In this document: positions 45,257-55,700 of the stretch, one piece after another | Layout of the letters: every line of letters starts with the position of its first letter | How positions within the stretch are numbered: the stretch's first letter is position 1 | Assembly: GCF_001579845.1 (NCBI RefSeq) | Contig: NZ_CP007440.1 | Coordinates: forward strand, 3,246,029-3,310,028 | Reading direction: 5' to 3' | Source: Rhodoplanes sp. Z2-YC6860 | Lineage (GTDB): Bacteria; Pseudomonadota; Alphaproteobacteria; Rhizobiales; Xanthobacteraceae | DNA: 64,000 bases | Made by a program: the position numbers and the translations under genes | The notes under the pieces: generated by a model | Told to the model about the DNA's origin: nothing | Database searches by the model: none | Seen by the model: the letters and a program-made list of their open reading frames with translations, nothing else

Positions 45257-46260
45257 AGTGCATCATGCCACGAATGGTGTCCCTGCCGAGCCGCCTATTC
45301 CTGCTCACAAGCCTGCTCATTGGTGCGCTCGGAGGCCCGGCCGCGCTGGGGCAGACCTATCCTGATCGCACCGTCACGATCGTGGTGGCCTCGGCCGCCG
45401 GCGCATTGACCGACGTGCTGACCCGCGCTGTCGCGCAGGGCCTGTCGGATGCGTGGAAGCAAAGCGTGATCGTGGAGAACCGGGGCGGCGCCGGATATTC
45501 GATCGCGGCGCAATCCGTGATGCGGGCCGAGCACGACGGCTTGACGTTGCTCGCGGCCGAGACCGCGTTCTATTCGATCCAGCCGCATCTCTATGCCGCG
45601 GACAAGCTGACCTACAGCGCCGAGAAGGACTTCGTTCCGGTCTCCGGCTACGGCAACATTCCAATGGCGCTGATCGTCAATCCAACGTTGCCGGTGAATT
45701 CGGTGGGCGATCTGATTGCGCTCGCCAAGGCGAAGCCCGGGTCGATCACATTCGGAACAGCTGGCGTCGGCACTGCGCTTCACGTTGCTGCGTTGGAGTT
45801 CGACAAGCTCGCCGGCGTCAAGACGACGACGGTGCACTATCGCGGCGCGGCGCCCGCGCTGACCGACGTGACCGCCGGGCACATCAACGCCGTGATCATG
45901 GGCCCGTCCGTGGCGCTGAGCTCGGTGCGGGACGGCAAGCTCAAGATGCTGGCGGTCGGCAGTGCGCACGGGGTGCCGCAGTTTCCCGGCGTGCCGGCCA
46001 TCGCCGAGACCGTTCCGGGATACGAGGCGGGCGTCTCGTTCGGGCTGTTTGCCGCGACGGGCACGCCTCCCGACATCGTCAAGAAGATCAACGCCGACGT
46101 GCAGAAGATCGTCGGCGATCCCGCGTTTCAGAAAAAATATCTGGACCCGTTGGCGGTGCAGCCGATCTCCGGTTCGTCTGACGCCTTTACGGACTATCTG
46201 CACAAGGAATCGGTCAGATGGGGCGAGGTCATCCGCTCGGCGAACGTGAAGCTCGAATGA
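45253..46260 (+). CDS. Bug/TctC-family periplasmic solute-binding protein
   Basis: 335 residues from ATG 45253, overlapping the hydrolase stop; ATGs at 45265 and 45274 are alternatives. Signal peptide (LFLLTSLLIGALGGPAALGQ), then YPDRTVTIVVASAAGALTD, a variant of the TTT-receptor opening in which the usual P-F-P-A-G-G is A-S-A-A-G-A. Last gene of the plus-strand run beginning with the SDR. Orphan receptor, substrate not determinable. Confidence 0.9.
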   Translation: MKCIMPRMVSLPSRLFLLTSLLIGALGGPAALGQTYPDRTVTIVVASAAGALTDVLTRAVAQGLSDAWKQSVIVENRGGAGYSIAAQSVMRAEHDGLTLLAAETAFYSIQPHLYAADKLTYSAEKDFVPVSGYGNIPMALIVNPTLPVNSVGDLIALAKAKPGSITFGTAGVGTALHVAALEFDKLAGVKTTTVHYRGAAPALTDVTAGHINAVIMGPSVALSSVRDGKLKMLAVGSAHGVPQFPGVPAIAETVPGYEAGVSFGLFAATGTPPDIVKKINADVQKIVGDPAFQKKYLDPLAVQPISGSSDAFTDYLHKESVRWGEVIRSANVKLE

Positions 46261-46695
46261 GCGGTTGCCAGGCCAATCAGGCATCAGGCTCGAAATCTCA
46301 CAGAACACGGTTCTTTGCAGCGTTCTCCCCGTGAAACGTTCTGCTGCCTGCCGATACCCTCAAAACACGGCGCTTCTTATTTTTTCCGCTGCGTTGACTT
46401 GATCTCAGGCCGATGTCCTGATGGCTCGTCTCGTTCGCGAGACCGCGGCATTTGATGGAGCAGCTTGCACCGCGTCACCCATGCTAAAGCGCCACGAAGC
46501 GACTTCGTGGGCTCCTGACAATGGAGAGTGACCCATGACTTCTCATACGTCGTTTCATCCTCGATCCATTTGCGATCGATCCTTCTGCAGACACTCTTGC
46601 ACGGCGACCGGCATCTGTTGAGCGCACCTCGCGCCACCGTCGCTCAATCGAGTCGTATTCACAGGATGCTGGCTTGCGCCGGCAGGAGGATGATC
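46261..46695. other. Intergenic region with a small hairpin
   Basis: 435 bases without a convincing gene. It holds a perfect hairpin CCACGAAG/CTTCGTGG at 46492-46510 around CGA, and an AGAACAC...GTTCT-rich patch near 46303-46342. Reading frames here show no family resemblance. It likely contains the promoter of the small protein at 46696. Confidence 0.4.
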
Positions 46696-46893
46696 GTGTC
46701 CGACAGTTACATCATTGAGGTCCACGACGAAGCGGCCGGCATCGTGGTCCGCGATCGCGGCGGCTTCCGCTTCTTCTCGTCCGATTCCGACTTTGCCGCG
46801 CTTGACGGTTCTCTGTTCCGCGATCCGCGCGCGGCGGAGCTGGCCGCCCGGCACCACCTCGAAGGAGACCACCGCCGCTCATCGCGGTCATGA
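46696..46893 (+). CDS. Conserved small protein of unknown function (65 aa)
   Basis: The GTG at 46696 is chosen because AGGAGG lies six bases before it; an ATG two codons earlier sits inside that site. The product starts SDSYIIEVHDEAAGIVVRDRG and continues with FRFFSSDSDFAALDGSLFRDPRAAELAARHH. Small proteins with a similar IEV...AGIVVRD.GG+RFF pattern occur widely in Bradyrhizobium-type genomes, to my knowledge, without assigned function. No signal peptide or membrane span. Confidence 0.65.
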   Translation: MSDSYIIEVHDEAAGIVVRDRGGFRFFSSDSDFAALDGSLFRDPRAAELAARHHLEGDHRRSSRS

Positions 46894-47014
46894 ACTTGAA
46901 AATGCGCAATACGAGCTGCTCCAGCCGATTGAGAAAAAACTGATCGGCTGGAGCCTCGGGATCGGGCTTGTGTCGCTTATCGTGCTGGCGCTGGCGGCGC
47001 TGCTCTGGCCCTAA
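46862..47014 (+). other. Single-span membrane peptide frame with no ordinary start codon
   Basis: The frame from 46862 to the TAA at 47012-47014 reads ...ENAQYELLQPIEKKL then IGWSLGIGLVSLIVLALAALLWP, an amphipathic start and one clear membrane span. It overlaps the end of the 65-residue gene in another frame. No ATG, GTG or TTG lies close; CTG at 46916 or a frameshift from the upstream gene could supply the N-terminus. Could be a real small membrane protein or chance. Confidence 0.3.
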
Positions 47015-47018
47015 GCCC

Positions 47019-47969
47019 TCAGTTCGGCGCTGGCGCGTTCCCCTGGCCGTTCGCGCCGACCGGCGCAAGGAAGCTCGCGAACACGAAGCCATCGAGCAGG
47101 CCGTCACCTTCGAGATCGACATGGGCCCAGGCCGGATCGATGCCGGGGCTTGCGATCACGTTGAGCTCAGCCCCCGCCGACAGCGTACGCTCGGCGTCGA
47201 AATTGGTTCCGGGTCCGCCGCGAAGCTTCAGGCCGCCGCGCGCCATCACCACGTAGCGACCGGCCATGAGCGGTGCCGCGCTCGCGGCGGCGGCGCCGAC
47301 GCTTCGCGACAGCGTCACGAAATCGAAGATCCGCTCGCCGTAGAACTTCTCGCCATCGAAGAAGCCCTGCTTCAGGCCTTTGTCAGCGTTGTAGCTTCCG
47401 CGGTTGTAGGCGATCGCCACAGTCGCAAATTCGAAGTCGGTGAGGCTGGTGCGATTTTGAAAGCCGCGTTTCGCCAAGCCACGCTTCAGCTCTCCCAAGC
47501 ATTGAGCGAGGGTGTCCGGAAAGTTTTCGTAGCGGCGCTGCAGGAAGTAATCCGGATCGTCCTTGAAGAATTGGATGTCGCGCTGGAACACGCCGTAGCC
47601 GTGGCAGAATTTGTTGGGATTGCTGGCCGCGCCTTGATAGCTCTTGATGAAGACCGACATGTCGTCGAGCGCCTTGCGCGCAACGTCGAACATCTCGTCG
47701 CCGTTCGGCACGGCGAGCAGCGCGTCCTTGGTGCGCGGGAAGGCCTGCCGGCCCTTTCCCGGTCCCTGGAAGTCGATGGTGTCGCCAACGCAGAGCGCCA
47801 CCACGCGGTCGACCGGCAACTTCTTGCGCAGGATGGGCCAGACCTCGCCCGTCTCTTGGCAGGCGATGGCCGTAAGCATGTCCACGTCGAAGGGCGTGCC
47901 GGTGAGCCCGGCATTGATCTGCGTGCTGAATTGCTGCTTGAACCAGGCAATGTCGTCGGCGTTCGGCAT
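47019..47969 (-). CDS. Lysozyme-like protein with C-terminal SH3-like domain
   Basis: 316 residues from ATG 47969, with GGAG six bases upstream; a further ATG at 47981 is possible. Residues ~1-210 resemble a muramidase/transglycosylase-like helical domain (DVDMLTAIACQETGEVWPILR with a likely catalytic Glu, NKFCHGYGVFQRDIQFF, VAIAYNRGSYN). Residues ~235-305 look like a bacterial SH3 domain (ARGGLKLRGGPGTNFD...AHVDLEGDGLLDGFV). No signal peptide is visible, so export would need another route. The exact family is uncertain. Confidence 0.6.
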   Translation of the reverse strand: MPNADDIAWFKQQFSTQINAGLTGTPFDVDMLTAIACQETGEVWPILRKKLPVDRVVALCVGDTIDFQGPGKGRQAFPRTKDALLAVPNGDEMFDVARKALDDMSVFIKSYQGAASNPNKFCHGYGVFQRDIQFFKDDPDYFLQRRYENFPDTLAQCLGELKRGLAKRGFQNRTSLTDFEFATVAIAYNRGSYNADKGLKQGFFDGEKFYGERIFDFVTLSRSVGAAAASAAPLMAGRYVVMARGGLKLRGGPGTNFDAERTLSAGAELNVIASPGIDPAWAHVDLEGDGLLDGFVFASFLAPVGANGQGNAPAPN

Positions 47970-48101
47970 GATGAACTCCATAATGAAAATAGTGCGAATG
48001 AAAATGGTGCAGCTCACGGCAGGGTTGCATGTCTCGGCCGGAGCCTGTGTGTGAATGCTCACACTGCAGGCATCGAAATCTTGAAGCTTGATCGGCCGAA
48101 A

Positions 48102-49073
48102 TTACCGCACCGGCTCAATGCCCAGCGCCTTGGCGGTCGCAGCGATACTTTGGCGCTGCGCCTCGACGGCGGCCGTGAACTCAGCGGTGCCGCCGGGATC
48201 GATCTGCTGACCGGCGGCAGCGAGCCGCGGGCCGATGCTGGGGTCGGTCGCGACCGCTTGCACGTCGGCTGCGATTCGCTCTGCCACGCTGCGGGGCAAC
48301 GTCTTGGGCCCGAACAGTCCGATCAGGCCGTCGAGCGCCAGCGACGGATAGCCAGCTTCGATCGCGGTCGGCAGATCGGGCATCCATGTGGCGCGCTTGA
48401 GATTGGTGACGGCGAGAAACTTCACCTTGCCGGCTTCGACCTGCGACTTCGCGATCGCCACGCCCGCGACCAAAACCTGGACGCGATTTTCGCTCAGATC
48501 CGTCAGTGCCTTGGTGATGTCGCCGTACGGGATCTTCGTCATCGTGATGCCGGCGGTCTTGAGAAAATTGTCGAAGGTGATTTCCGTCGTGCCGGGCGTC
48601 GGTGCGAGGTTGAGCTTGCCGGGCTCCTTGCGCGCGAGCGCCACAAGCTCGTCGAGCGTGTTGACGTTGAGCGCAACCGGCACCGCCACCGCAATGACCG
48701 TGCTCGACACCCGTGCCACCGGCACGAGCTCGGCCGGGTCGTAGGGCAGCTTCGCGTATTGTGTCGGGTGCGCGGTGAATGTGCCGGATGCCGCGAACAG
48801 CAAGGTGTGCACATCGTGCGCGCTGATGAACGCGTTGATGGCGTTGATGCCGTCGGCGCCAGGCTTGTTCTCGATCACCACCGGCTGGCCCCAACGTTTG
48901 GCGAGCTGATCGCCGAACAGCCGTGCCGCGAGATCCTGCGCGCTGCCGGGCCCGAGACCGACAATGAAGCGCACAGCCCGCTGTGGCCAAGCTTCTTGCG
49001 CGTGTGAGGGGGCCGATAATGTCAGGGCAGGAAGCGCGGCCAGCGCTGCAACGATCGAATGCCATTTCGACAT
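48102..49073 (-). CDS. Bug/TctC-family periplasmic solute-binding protein
   Basis: 323 residues with a signal peptide (ALAALPALTLSAPSHAQ) and the TTT-receptor opening WPQRAVRFIVGLGPGSAQD. It diverges from the extradiol-dioxygenase genes across a ~147-base gap and may share their regulation. Orphan receptor; ligand unknown, plausibly an aromatic acid given the neighbours. Confidence 0.9.
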   Translation of the reverse strand: MSKWHSIVAALAALPALTLSAPSHAQEAWPQRAVRFIVGLGPGSAQDLAARLFGDQLAKRWGQPVVIENKPGADGINAINAFISAHDVHTLLFAASGTFTAHPTQYAKLPYDPAELVPVARVSSTVIAVAVPVALNVNTLDELVALARKEPGKLNLAPTPGTTEITFDNFLKTAGITMTKIPYGDITKALTDLSENRVQVLVAGVAIAKSQVEAGKVKFLAVTNLKRATWMPDLPTAIEAGYPSLALDGLIGLFGPKTLPRSVAERIAADVQAVATDPSIGPRLAAAGQQIDPGGTAEFTAAVEAQRQSIAATAKALGIEPVR

Positions 49074-49220
49074 GATTGCGCTCGTGAGTGAGGGCCGGCA
49101 ATTCCGAGTATAGGAACGCCATCTGGACCGTCAACGGCAAGCGGTGTCGAGTGATGCGTTATTGCATGTTGTTTCGGTCAAAGACGCATGATCCAATAAT
49201 TCCGACCAGGAGAGAGAACG

Positions 49221-50135
49221 ATGCCATTGGTTGGAGCGGTTGCTGCGCCGCACTCGCATCTTCAACTGTTCACGCGGCCGGCGGAAAACGAGCAATACAA
49301 AGCCGACGTGCAGAAGGGCCGCAACGCGATGATCGCGCTGCGCGACGTGGTGGAGCGCGCCAACGCCGATACCATCCTGGTCATTCACGACGACCATTTC
49401 GTCAATTTCGATTTCCGCTGCTATCCGCCATTCGCACTGTTCGTCGGCCAGGAGGCCAAGGGCAGCGGCGTCACCGATCCCGACACGATCGAGAAGATCA
49501 CCGGTGCCACCTATCGCAAATACGAAGGCAAGGCTGACTATCAGTCGGCGCCCAGCGGCATCCCGCAGCACATGGCGAACTGGGAGAAGGACAAGCCTTA
49601 TGTCTACAAGGTCAACACCGATTTGAGCGTGCGGCTGCTCAAGGGCCTGTTGGAGCGCGACTTCGATGTGCCGTTCACGTCGGACGGCACGATGGACGGC
49701 GAGGAGGTGCTGACCACGAACTTCCTCAACCCGAAGGCCGATAAGAAAGTCATGCTGATGTTCACCAACGGCTACGTGCCGCCGCTGCCGTGGCCGAGGC
49801 GCTCGTACAAACTTGGCAAGGCGATCCGGGAAATCCTCGACGAGGTCGACGACCGGGTGCTGGTGCTGGCGACCGGCGGCATGTCGCATTATCCCGGTAC
49901 GCCGCTTTACGGCCACGTCGACGAAGTCTTCGACAAGAAGGTGCTCGACATTCTCGCGAGCGGCAAAGGCAGCAAGCTTGCCGAGTTCTCGCCTGACGAT
50001 CTGATGCAGTCTGGCAATGGCGAGCTGATCAACTGGGTCATCACCGCGGGCATCTGCGGCGACGTGAAGTGCAAGGTGCTGGATTACATCCGGCTGTGGC
50101 ACATCGGCCTTGGTTATCTCTACTGGGAGCTCTAG
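49221..50135 (+). CDS. Extradiol ring-cleavage dioxygenase, catalytic (LigB-type) subunit
   Basis: 304 residues, with AGGAGAG before the ATG. Class III extradiol (LigB) fold: N-terminal AAPHSHLQLF with iron-ligand His near residue 11, ILVIHDDHFVNF with the second His region near 58, and ATGGMSHYPGTPLYG near 218. It cleaves a catechol- or protocatechuate-like ring with Fe(II) and O2. The small LigA-type subunit gene follows after two bases. This supplies ring opening for the Rieske oxygenases elsewhere in the window. Confidence 0.9.
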   Translation: MPLVGAVAAPHSHLQLFTRPAENEQYKADVQKGRNAMIALRDVVERANADTILVIHDDHFVNFDFRCYPPFALFVGQEAKGSGVTDPDTIEKITGATYRKYEGKADYQSAPSGIPQHMANWEKDKPYVYKVNTDLSVRLLKGLLERDFDVPFTSDGTMDGEEVLTTNFLNPKADKKVMLMFTNGYVPPLPWPRRSYKLGKAIREILDEVDDRVLVLATGGMSHYPGTPLYGHVDEVFDKKVLDILASGKGSKLAEFSPDDLMQSGNGELINWVITAGICGDVKCKVLDYIRLWHIGLGYLYWEL

Positions 50136-50137
50136 CG

Positions 50138-50461
50138 ATGCCGGACACCGAGAAGATCCTGCATCCGTTTGCAACCGAGATGCGCCATTTGACCAGCGCG
50201 CTCAATGTCGTCGCCAGCGACATGATCCGCGACAAGTCGCTCGCCAAGAAGCTCGACGACGATCCGGATTACTTCCGGAAGAATTACTCGGTGACGGAGG
50301 AAGAGCTCAAGGCGATGCGGGACCGCAACATGGTCAGGCTCTATGAACTCGGCCTGCATCCGTTTCTACTGGTGCGCTTCGCCGGCATGATGGGAATTCT
50401 GGAATACTGGCAGGCGCTCGGCGCGCCGGGCCGCGGCGGCGGCTGGCCGCGCAATACGTGA
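50138..50461 (+). CDS. Extradiol dioxygenase small (LigA-type) subunit
   Basis: 107 residues from ATG 50138, two bases after the catalytic-subunit stop. All-helical LigA-like protein: FRKNYSVTEEELKAMRDRN and LYELGLHPFLLVRFAGMMGI. LigA caps the active site of LigB-type enzymes. The order large-then-small is the reverse of ligAB. Confidence 0.88.
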   Translation: MPDTEKILHPFATEMRHLTSALNVVASDMIRDKSLAKKLDDDPDYFRKNYSVTEEELKAMRDRNMVRLYELGLHPFLLVRFAGMMGILEYWQALGAPGRGGGWPRNT

Positions 50462-50485
50462 GAACCTGCAACGGGTGACTAGGCA

Positions 50486-51391
50486 ATGACGATCAAGGCC
50501 ACCACATGGAAGGTCGGCGCGGCCACGATCACTCGCATCGAGGAGCAACTCGGTGTGACCGATCGGCCCTTGGACAAATACTTTCCGAACTTCGAGCGCG
50601 ACGTGCTCAATCGCCATCTTGATTGGATCGCGCCGCATCACTACGACCCGCAGCGCGACCGCTTCGTGACCAGCATTCACTCCTGGCTGGTCCGGTTGAA
50701 CGGCTTGACGATCCTGATCGACGCCTGCGGTGGCAACCACAAGGAACGGCCGTGGTCGCGGCGCTTTCATCAGCTCAACACGCCTTATCTTTCCCGGCTG
50801 CGCGCCGCAGGCTGCGAGCCTGAGGACGTCGACATGGTGCTCTGCACGCACATGCATGCGGACCATGTCGGCTGGAACACGCAACTCCTCGACGGGCGCT
50901 GGGTGCCGACATTTCCGAAGGCCAAGTATCTGTTCTCGCGGACCGACGACGCCTTCTGGGACAAGCGCAAGAATCCGGCGATGGCCACGGACGAGCGCCA
51001 CATGGCCTATGAGGACAGCGTGCTGCCGGTCGTGCAATCGGGACAGGCCGTGCTCGTGGATGACGGTTACGACGTGACCCCCAGGCTTTCGGTCGAGGCA
51101 GCGCCTGGCCATTCGCCCGGCCATGTCATCTTCAAGCTCGCCGAAGAAGGACAGCGCGCGGTGTTTTGCGGCGACGTCATCCATCATGTGCTTCAGGTCT
51201 ACGCACCGCATTGGACCCACATGGCGGATGAGTGGCCGGCCGATGCCGTGAAGTCGCGACGGCGCCTTCTGGAAAGCTGCGCCACGAACAATGCGTTGTT
51301 GTTTCCGATCCATTTCGGTGCACCGCATGTGGTCAACATCGAGCACGGGCCGCAAGGTTTTTCGGCACGCTTCGTGCAGGGAGTGATTTGA
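50486..51391 (+). CDS. MBL-fold metallo-hydrolase
   Basis: 301 residues. Metal-binding motif THMHADHVGW near residue 121, further ligands in APGHSPGHV near 208 and FCGDVIHH near 228, and IHFGAPH near 272. Quorum-quenching lactonase-like or other lactone/thioester hydrolase of the MBL superfamily. Placed 24 bases after the dioxygenase genes, so it probably hydrolyses a lactone or ester in the same ring-cleavage route. Confidence 0.9.
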   Translation: MTIKATTWKVGAATITRIEEQLGVTDRPLDKYFPNFERDVLNRHLDWIAPHHYDPQRDRFVTSIHSWLVRLNGLTILIDACGGNHKERPWSRRFHQLNTPYLSRLRAAGCEPEDVDMVLCTHMHADHVGWNTQLLDGRWVPTFPKAKYLFSRTDDAFWDKRKNPAMATDERHMAYEDSVLPVVQSGQAVLVDDGYDVTPRLSVEAAPGHSPGHVIFKLAEEGQRAVFCGDVIHHVLQVYAPHWTHMADEWPADAVKSRRRLLESCATNNALLFPIHFGAPHVVNIEHGPQGFSARFVQGVI

Positions 51392-51412
51392 CCGGCTGCG
51401 AAGGAGAAGACG

Positions 51413-52372
51413 ATGGCCCGACGACTATCTTCGGTTTCACTCGTCTTGAGTTTTGTATTGGTCGCGCTGCAAGGAGCCGCGGCGCAAAGCTATCCGACGC
51501 ATCCGATCAGGATCATCGTGTTGTCCGCAGCGGGTGGACCGCTCGACGTGATCTGCCGCGCGGTGGCCGAAAAGATATCGGTTGAACTCAAGCAGCCGGT
51601 GGTCGTCGAGTCGCGGACCGGCGCCGGCGGAAACCTTGCGGCCGACTTCGTCAGCAAATCGGCGCCGGACGGCTATACGCTGCTGTTCACGCTCAGCACC
51701 ACGCTGACCGTCAATCCGTATCTCTACAAGGACTTGAGCTTCAATCTGAAGCCGATCACCGTCGTCAACTACAGCACCCAGACTCTGTTCGTGCATCCAT
51801 CGCTGCCGGTGAACAATGTCTCCGAGTTCGTCGCCTGGGCCAAGAAGACCGGTCCGGTGCTGTATGCGCATGGCGGCAACGGCACCTCGTCGCATCTGGT
51901 GATGGAGTATTTCCGGTTGCTTGCGGGTTTCGAGACGTCGCCGGTGCCCTACCGCGGCGCCGCCTCGATGGTCGCGGATTTTATCGCGGGCCAGTTCAAG
52001 GTGTCGTTCGGCTCGACCTCGGGCCTGCTGCCGCTCGCCACCGCCGGCAAGATCCGGGCGCTGGCGGTCTCGACCGCGCAGCGCTCGCCGCTCGCCCCTG
52101 ACGTGCCGACCATCGCCGAGTCGGGTTATCCGGGTTTTGAGCTCACGACCGACTTCGTGCTGCTCGCGCCGGGCGGCACCCCGGACGAGATCGTATCGCT
52201 GCTCGAGCGCGAGGTCCGGCAGGCGGTCAGCCCAGCAGAGTTCAGGGATCGCTTCGCCAAGCAGGACATCTGGATCGTCGCCTCGACGGCCGCTGAGGCG
52301 GCCTCGCGTATCAAGGCCGGCTCGGCGCTATGGGCCGATGTGGTCGTGCGCACCGGCATGAAAGGCGAATAG
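51413..52372 (+). CDS. Bug/TctC-family periplasmic solute-binding protein
   Basis: 319 residues from ATG 51413, with AAGGAG upstream. Signal peptide (LVLSFVLVALQGAAAQ), then YPTHPIRIIVLSAAGGPLD and APDGYTLLFT. Last gene of the dioxygenase/MBL cluster. The usual P-F-A-A-G-G reads L-S-A-A-G-G. Orphan receptor, presumably for the compound degraded by this cluster. Confidence 0.9.
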   Translation: MARRLSSVSLVLSFVLVALQGAAAQSYPTHPIRIIVLSAAGGPLDVICRAVAEKISVELKQPVVVESRTGAGGNLAADFVSKSAPDGYTLLFTLSTTLTVNPYLYKDLSFNLKPITVVNYSTQTLFVHPSLPVNNVSEFVAWAKKTGPVLYAHGGNGTSSHLVMEYFRLLAGFETSPVPYRGAASMVADFIAGQFKVSFGSTSGLLPLATAGKIRALAVSTAQRSPLAPDVPTIAESGYPGFELTTDFVLLAPGGTPDEIVSLLEREVRQAVSPAEFRDRFAKQDIWIVASTAAEAASRIKAGSALWADVVVRTGMKGE

Positions 52373-52756
52373 CCGAAGCACGAGAGAGTAGCGACTGCAT
52401 TAACGGTTTGGGCACGCGATGCCGCAAAGATGGCGGTCGCATCAACCACTTGTTAACGCATGCGGCGCGCATTCGCGTCGTTCCAGCAATTGCGCGCGCA
52501 TCACAAATGTCTGTATTTGCTCCACGATTAGGCCAATGGCCGAGTTGCGTTACACTAGGCAAAAAGATTGAAGCGGCGGTGATCTGATTCCAGTCGGATC
52601 AATTTCGCGCCTTTTAGACGCAATCGTTAGATTGAATTAACCTCTGAATGTGAACCTCCCCGACGTCAGGCGTCAGTCTGACTCGCGCTAAACGGGACCG
52701 CGTGACAGCAGGTCACAGGCTCGGTGGACAGTACGTCGACTCGGGGTGCGTTTTTC
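52373..52756. other. Intergenic region upstream of the giant repeat gene
   Basis: 384 bases, more A/T-rich than its flanks, with no convincing gene. A TACACT at about 52549 could be a -10 box. Direct and inverted GTCAG/CTGAC elements lie near 52663-52682. It most likely holds the promoter and leader of the repeat protein. Confidence 0.4.
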
Positions 52757-55700
52757 ATGTCTATCATTTCGTCGCTGACACCCGCGCAGGTTGCGCAGCT
52801 TTCGACCACTGCCATCCAGAGTCTGCAAACCACCGACATCGCTGCGCTGTCCACGTCGCAGGCCGCGGCATTGACCTCGACGCAGGTCAACGCGATGGGG
52901 ACGACCGATCTCCAGTTTCTTGCGGGCACCCAGGTCGCTGCGTTGTCGACCACGGTGGTTCACGCGCTGCTCACACTGCAGTTCGATAACTTCACCACCA
53001 CCCAGCTCAGCCAGCTCACCTCAACTCAGGTCTCGGTCCTCACCGCTGGCGAGTTCAACACGTTCAGCACCACCGAACTGCAGGCTTTCAGCACGACGCA
53101 GGCCGGCGCGATTACGGCCGCCCAGCTCGGCAGCCTTTCGACCTCCGCGCTCAACAACTTCTCGACCACCCAGATCGGCAATTTCACGACCACACAGGTC
53201 CGGGGCCTGACCACCGCGCAGCTCAACGGTCTCAACAGCGGAAACGTCGCCGCTGTCGCCCTCGACAAGCTGACCACGGGCCAGGTCGCTGGCCTCAACA
53301 CGACTGCGATCGGCAATCTTTCGACCACGCAGGTCTCGACGCTGGTCTCGACGCAGGTCGCGGTGCTGACGACGGCACAGATCGGCACCCTGACCACGAC
53401 CGAGGTGCGCGCGTTCAGCACCACGCAGGCTGGCGCTCTCACGGCGGCCCAGCTCGGCGGGCTGACCACCACCGCGACCAACAACTTCTCGACCACGCAG
53501 ATTGGCGCGCTGACCACGGCGCAGGCCCAGGGCCTGAAGACCACTCAGCTCAATGCGCTGTCGCCCGCAAACCTCGATGCGGTGGTGCTGACCAAGCTGA
53601 CCACGGCACAGGTCTCCGGTCTGAACACGACCGCGGTCGGCAACCTGACTACCACACAGGTCTCGACGTTGACCACGAGCCAGATCGCGGCGCTGAGCGC
53701 CTCGCAGATCGGCACGTTGAGCACCACCGAGGTGCAGGCCTTCAGCACCACGCAGGCTGGAGCCATCAAAGCGTCCCAGATCGGCGGCCTGACCACGACC
53801 GCGATCGGCAACTTCTCGACCACGCAGATTGCGGCCTTCACCACGACCCAAACCCAGGGTCTGACCACCACGCAGCTCAACGGCATTTCGAGCGCCAACC
53901 TCGACGCGCTCGATCTCAACGAGCTTTCGACGGCGCAGACCGCCGGCCTGAACACCACCGCGATCGGCAACCTGACCACCACGCAGGTCTCGACGCTGAC
54001 CTCGACGCAGGTCGCGGCGCTCAGCACCGCCCAGATCGGCACGCTGAGCACCACCGAAGTCCAGGCCTTCAGCACCACGCAGGCCAACGCTCTCACGGCG
54101 GCCCAGCTCGGCGGCCTGAGCACCACGGCACTGAACCACTTCTCGACCACGCAGGTCGCGGCGCTGACCACCACGCAGGTGCAGGGCCTGAAGACCACGC
54201 AGCTCAATGGGCTCTCGACCGCCAATCTCGACGCGGTGGTGCTGACCAAGCTGACGACGGCTCAGGTCTCGGGTTTGAGCACGACGGCGGTCGGCAATCT
54301 GACCACGACGCAGGTCGCGAGCCTGACCTCGACCCAGGTCGGCGCGCTGAGCACCGCCCAGATCGGCACGCTGTCGACGACCGAAGTGCAGGCCTTCAGC
54401 ACCACGCAGGCCAATTCGCTCACCGCGGCGCAACTTGGCGGCCTGACCACCACCGGCCTCAACAACTTCTCGACCACGCAGATCACGGCCTTCACCACGA
54501 CGCAGGTCCAGGGTCTGAAGACCACGCAGCTCAACGGCCTCACGACGGCGAACCTTGACGCCGTCTCGGTGGCGAAGCTCACCACCGCGCAGGTTTCGGG
54601 TCTCAACACCACGGCGATTGGCAACCTGACCACGACGCAGGTCTCGACGCTGACCACGACCCAGGTCGCGTCGCTGAGCGCCGCGCAGCTCGGCGCCCTG
54701 TCCACGACCGAGGTGCAAGCCTTCAGCACCACCCAGGCCGGCGCCATTACGGCGGCGCAGATTGGGGCCCTGGGCACCGCGTCGGCCAACTTCTCGACCA
54801 CGCAGCTCGCGGCGCTGACCACGACCCAGGCCCGCGGCCTGACCACGACCCAGCTCAACCTTATGGCCCAGTTCGCCCTGGCTGACTTCAACGTGCTCGA
54901 TGCCAGCAAGCTCTCGACCACGCAGGTGGCGGGCCTCAACACCACCGCGGTCGGCAACCTGACCACGACGCAGGTCTCGACGCTGACCACGAGCCAGATC
55001 GCGGCGCTGAGCGCGGCCCAGATCGGCACGCTCTCCACCACCGAGGTGCGCGCGTTCTCGACCACCCAGGCCGGCGCCATCACTGCGGCCCAGCTTGGCG
55101 CTCTCAGCACCACGGCGATCGGCAACTTCTCGACCACGCAGCTCACCGCTCTGACCACGACCCAGACTCGCGGTCTGACCACCACACAGCTCAACGGTCT
55201 CACCGCCGCCAACCTCGATGCACTCGACGCCAACGAGTTCTCCACCCAGCAGACCGCTGGCCTGAACACCACGGCGATCGGCAATCTGACCACCACGCAG
55301 GTCTCGACGCTGACCTCGACCCAGGTCGGCGCACTCAGCACCGCTCAGATCGGTACGCTCAGCACAACCGAGCTCCAGTCCTTCAGCACCACGCAGGCCG
55401 GCGCGTTCACCGCCGCTCAGCTTGGCGGGCTGACCACCACCGGCCTCAACAATTTCTCGACCACACAAGTCGCAGCCTTCACCACCGCGCAGGTCCAGGG
55501 CCTCAAGACCACGCAGCTCAACGGCCTCACGACAGCGAACCTTGACGCCATCTCGGTGGCGAAGCTGACGACCGCGCAAGTCTCGGGTCTGAGCACCACC
55601 GCGATCAACAATCTCACGACCACCCAGGTCGCAGCGCTGGGCACCACCCAGGTCGCGGCTCTGACCACGGCGCAATTCGGCACGCTGACCACGACCGAGG

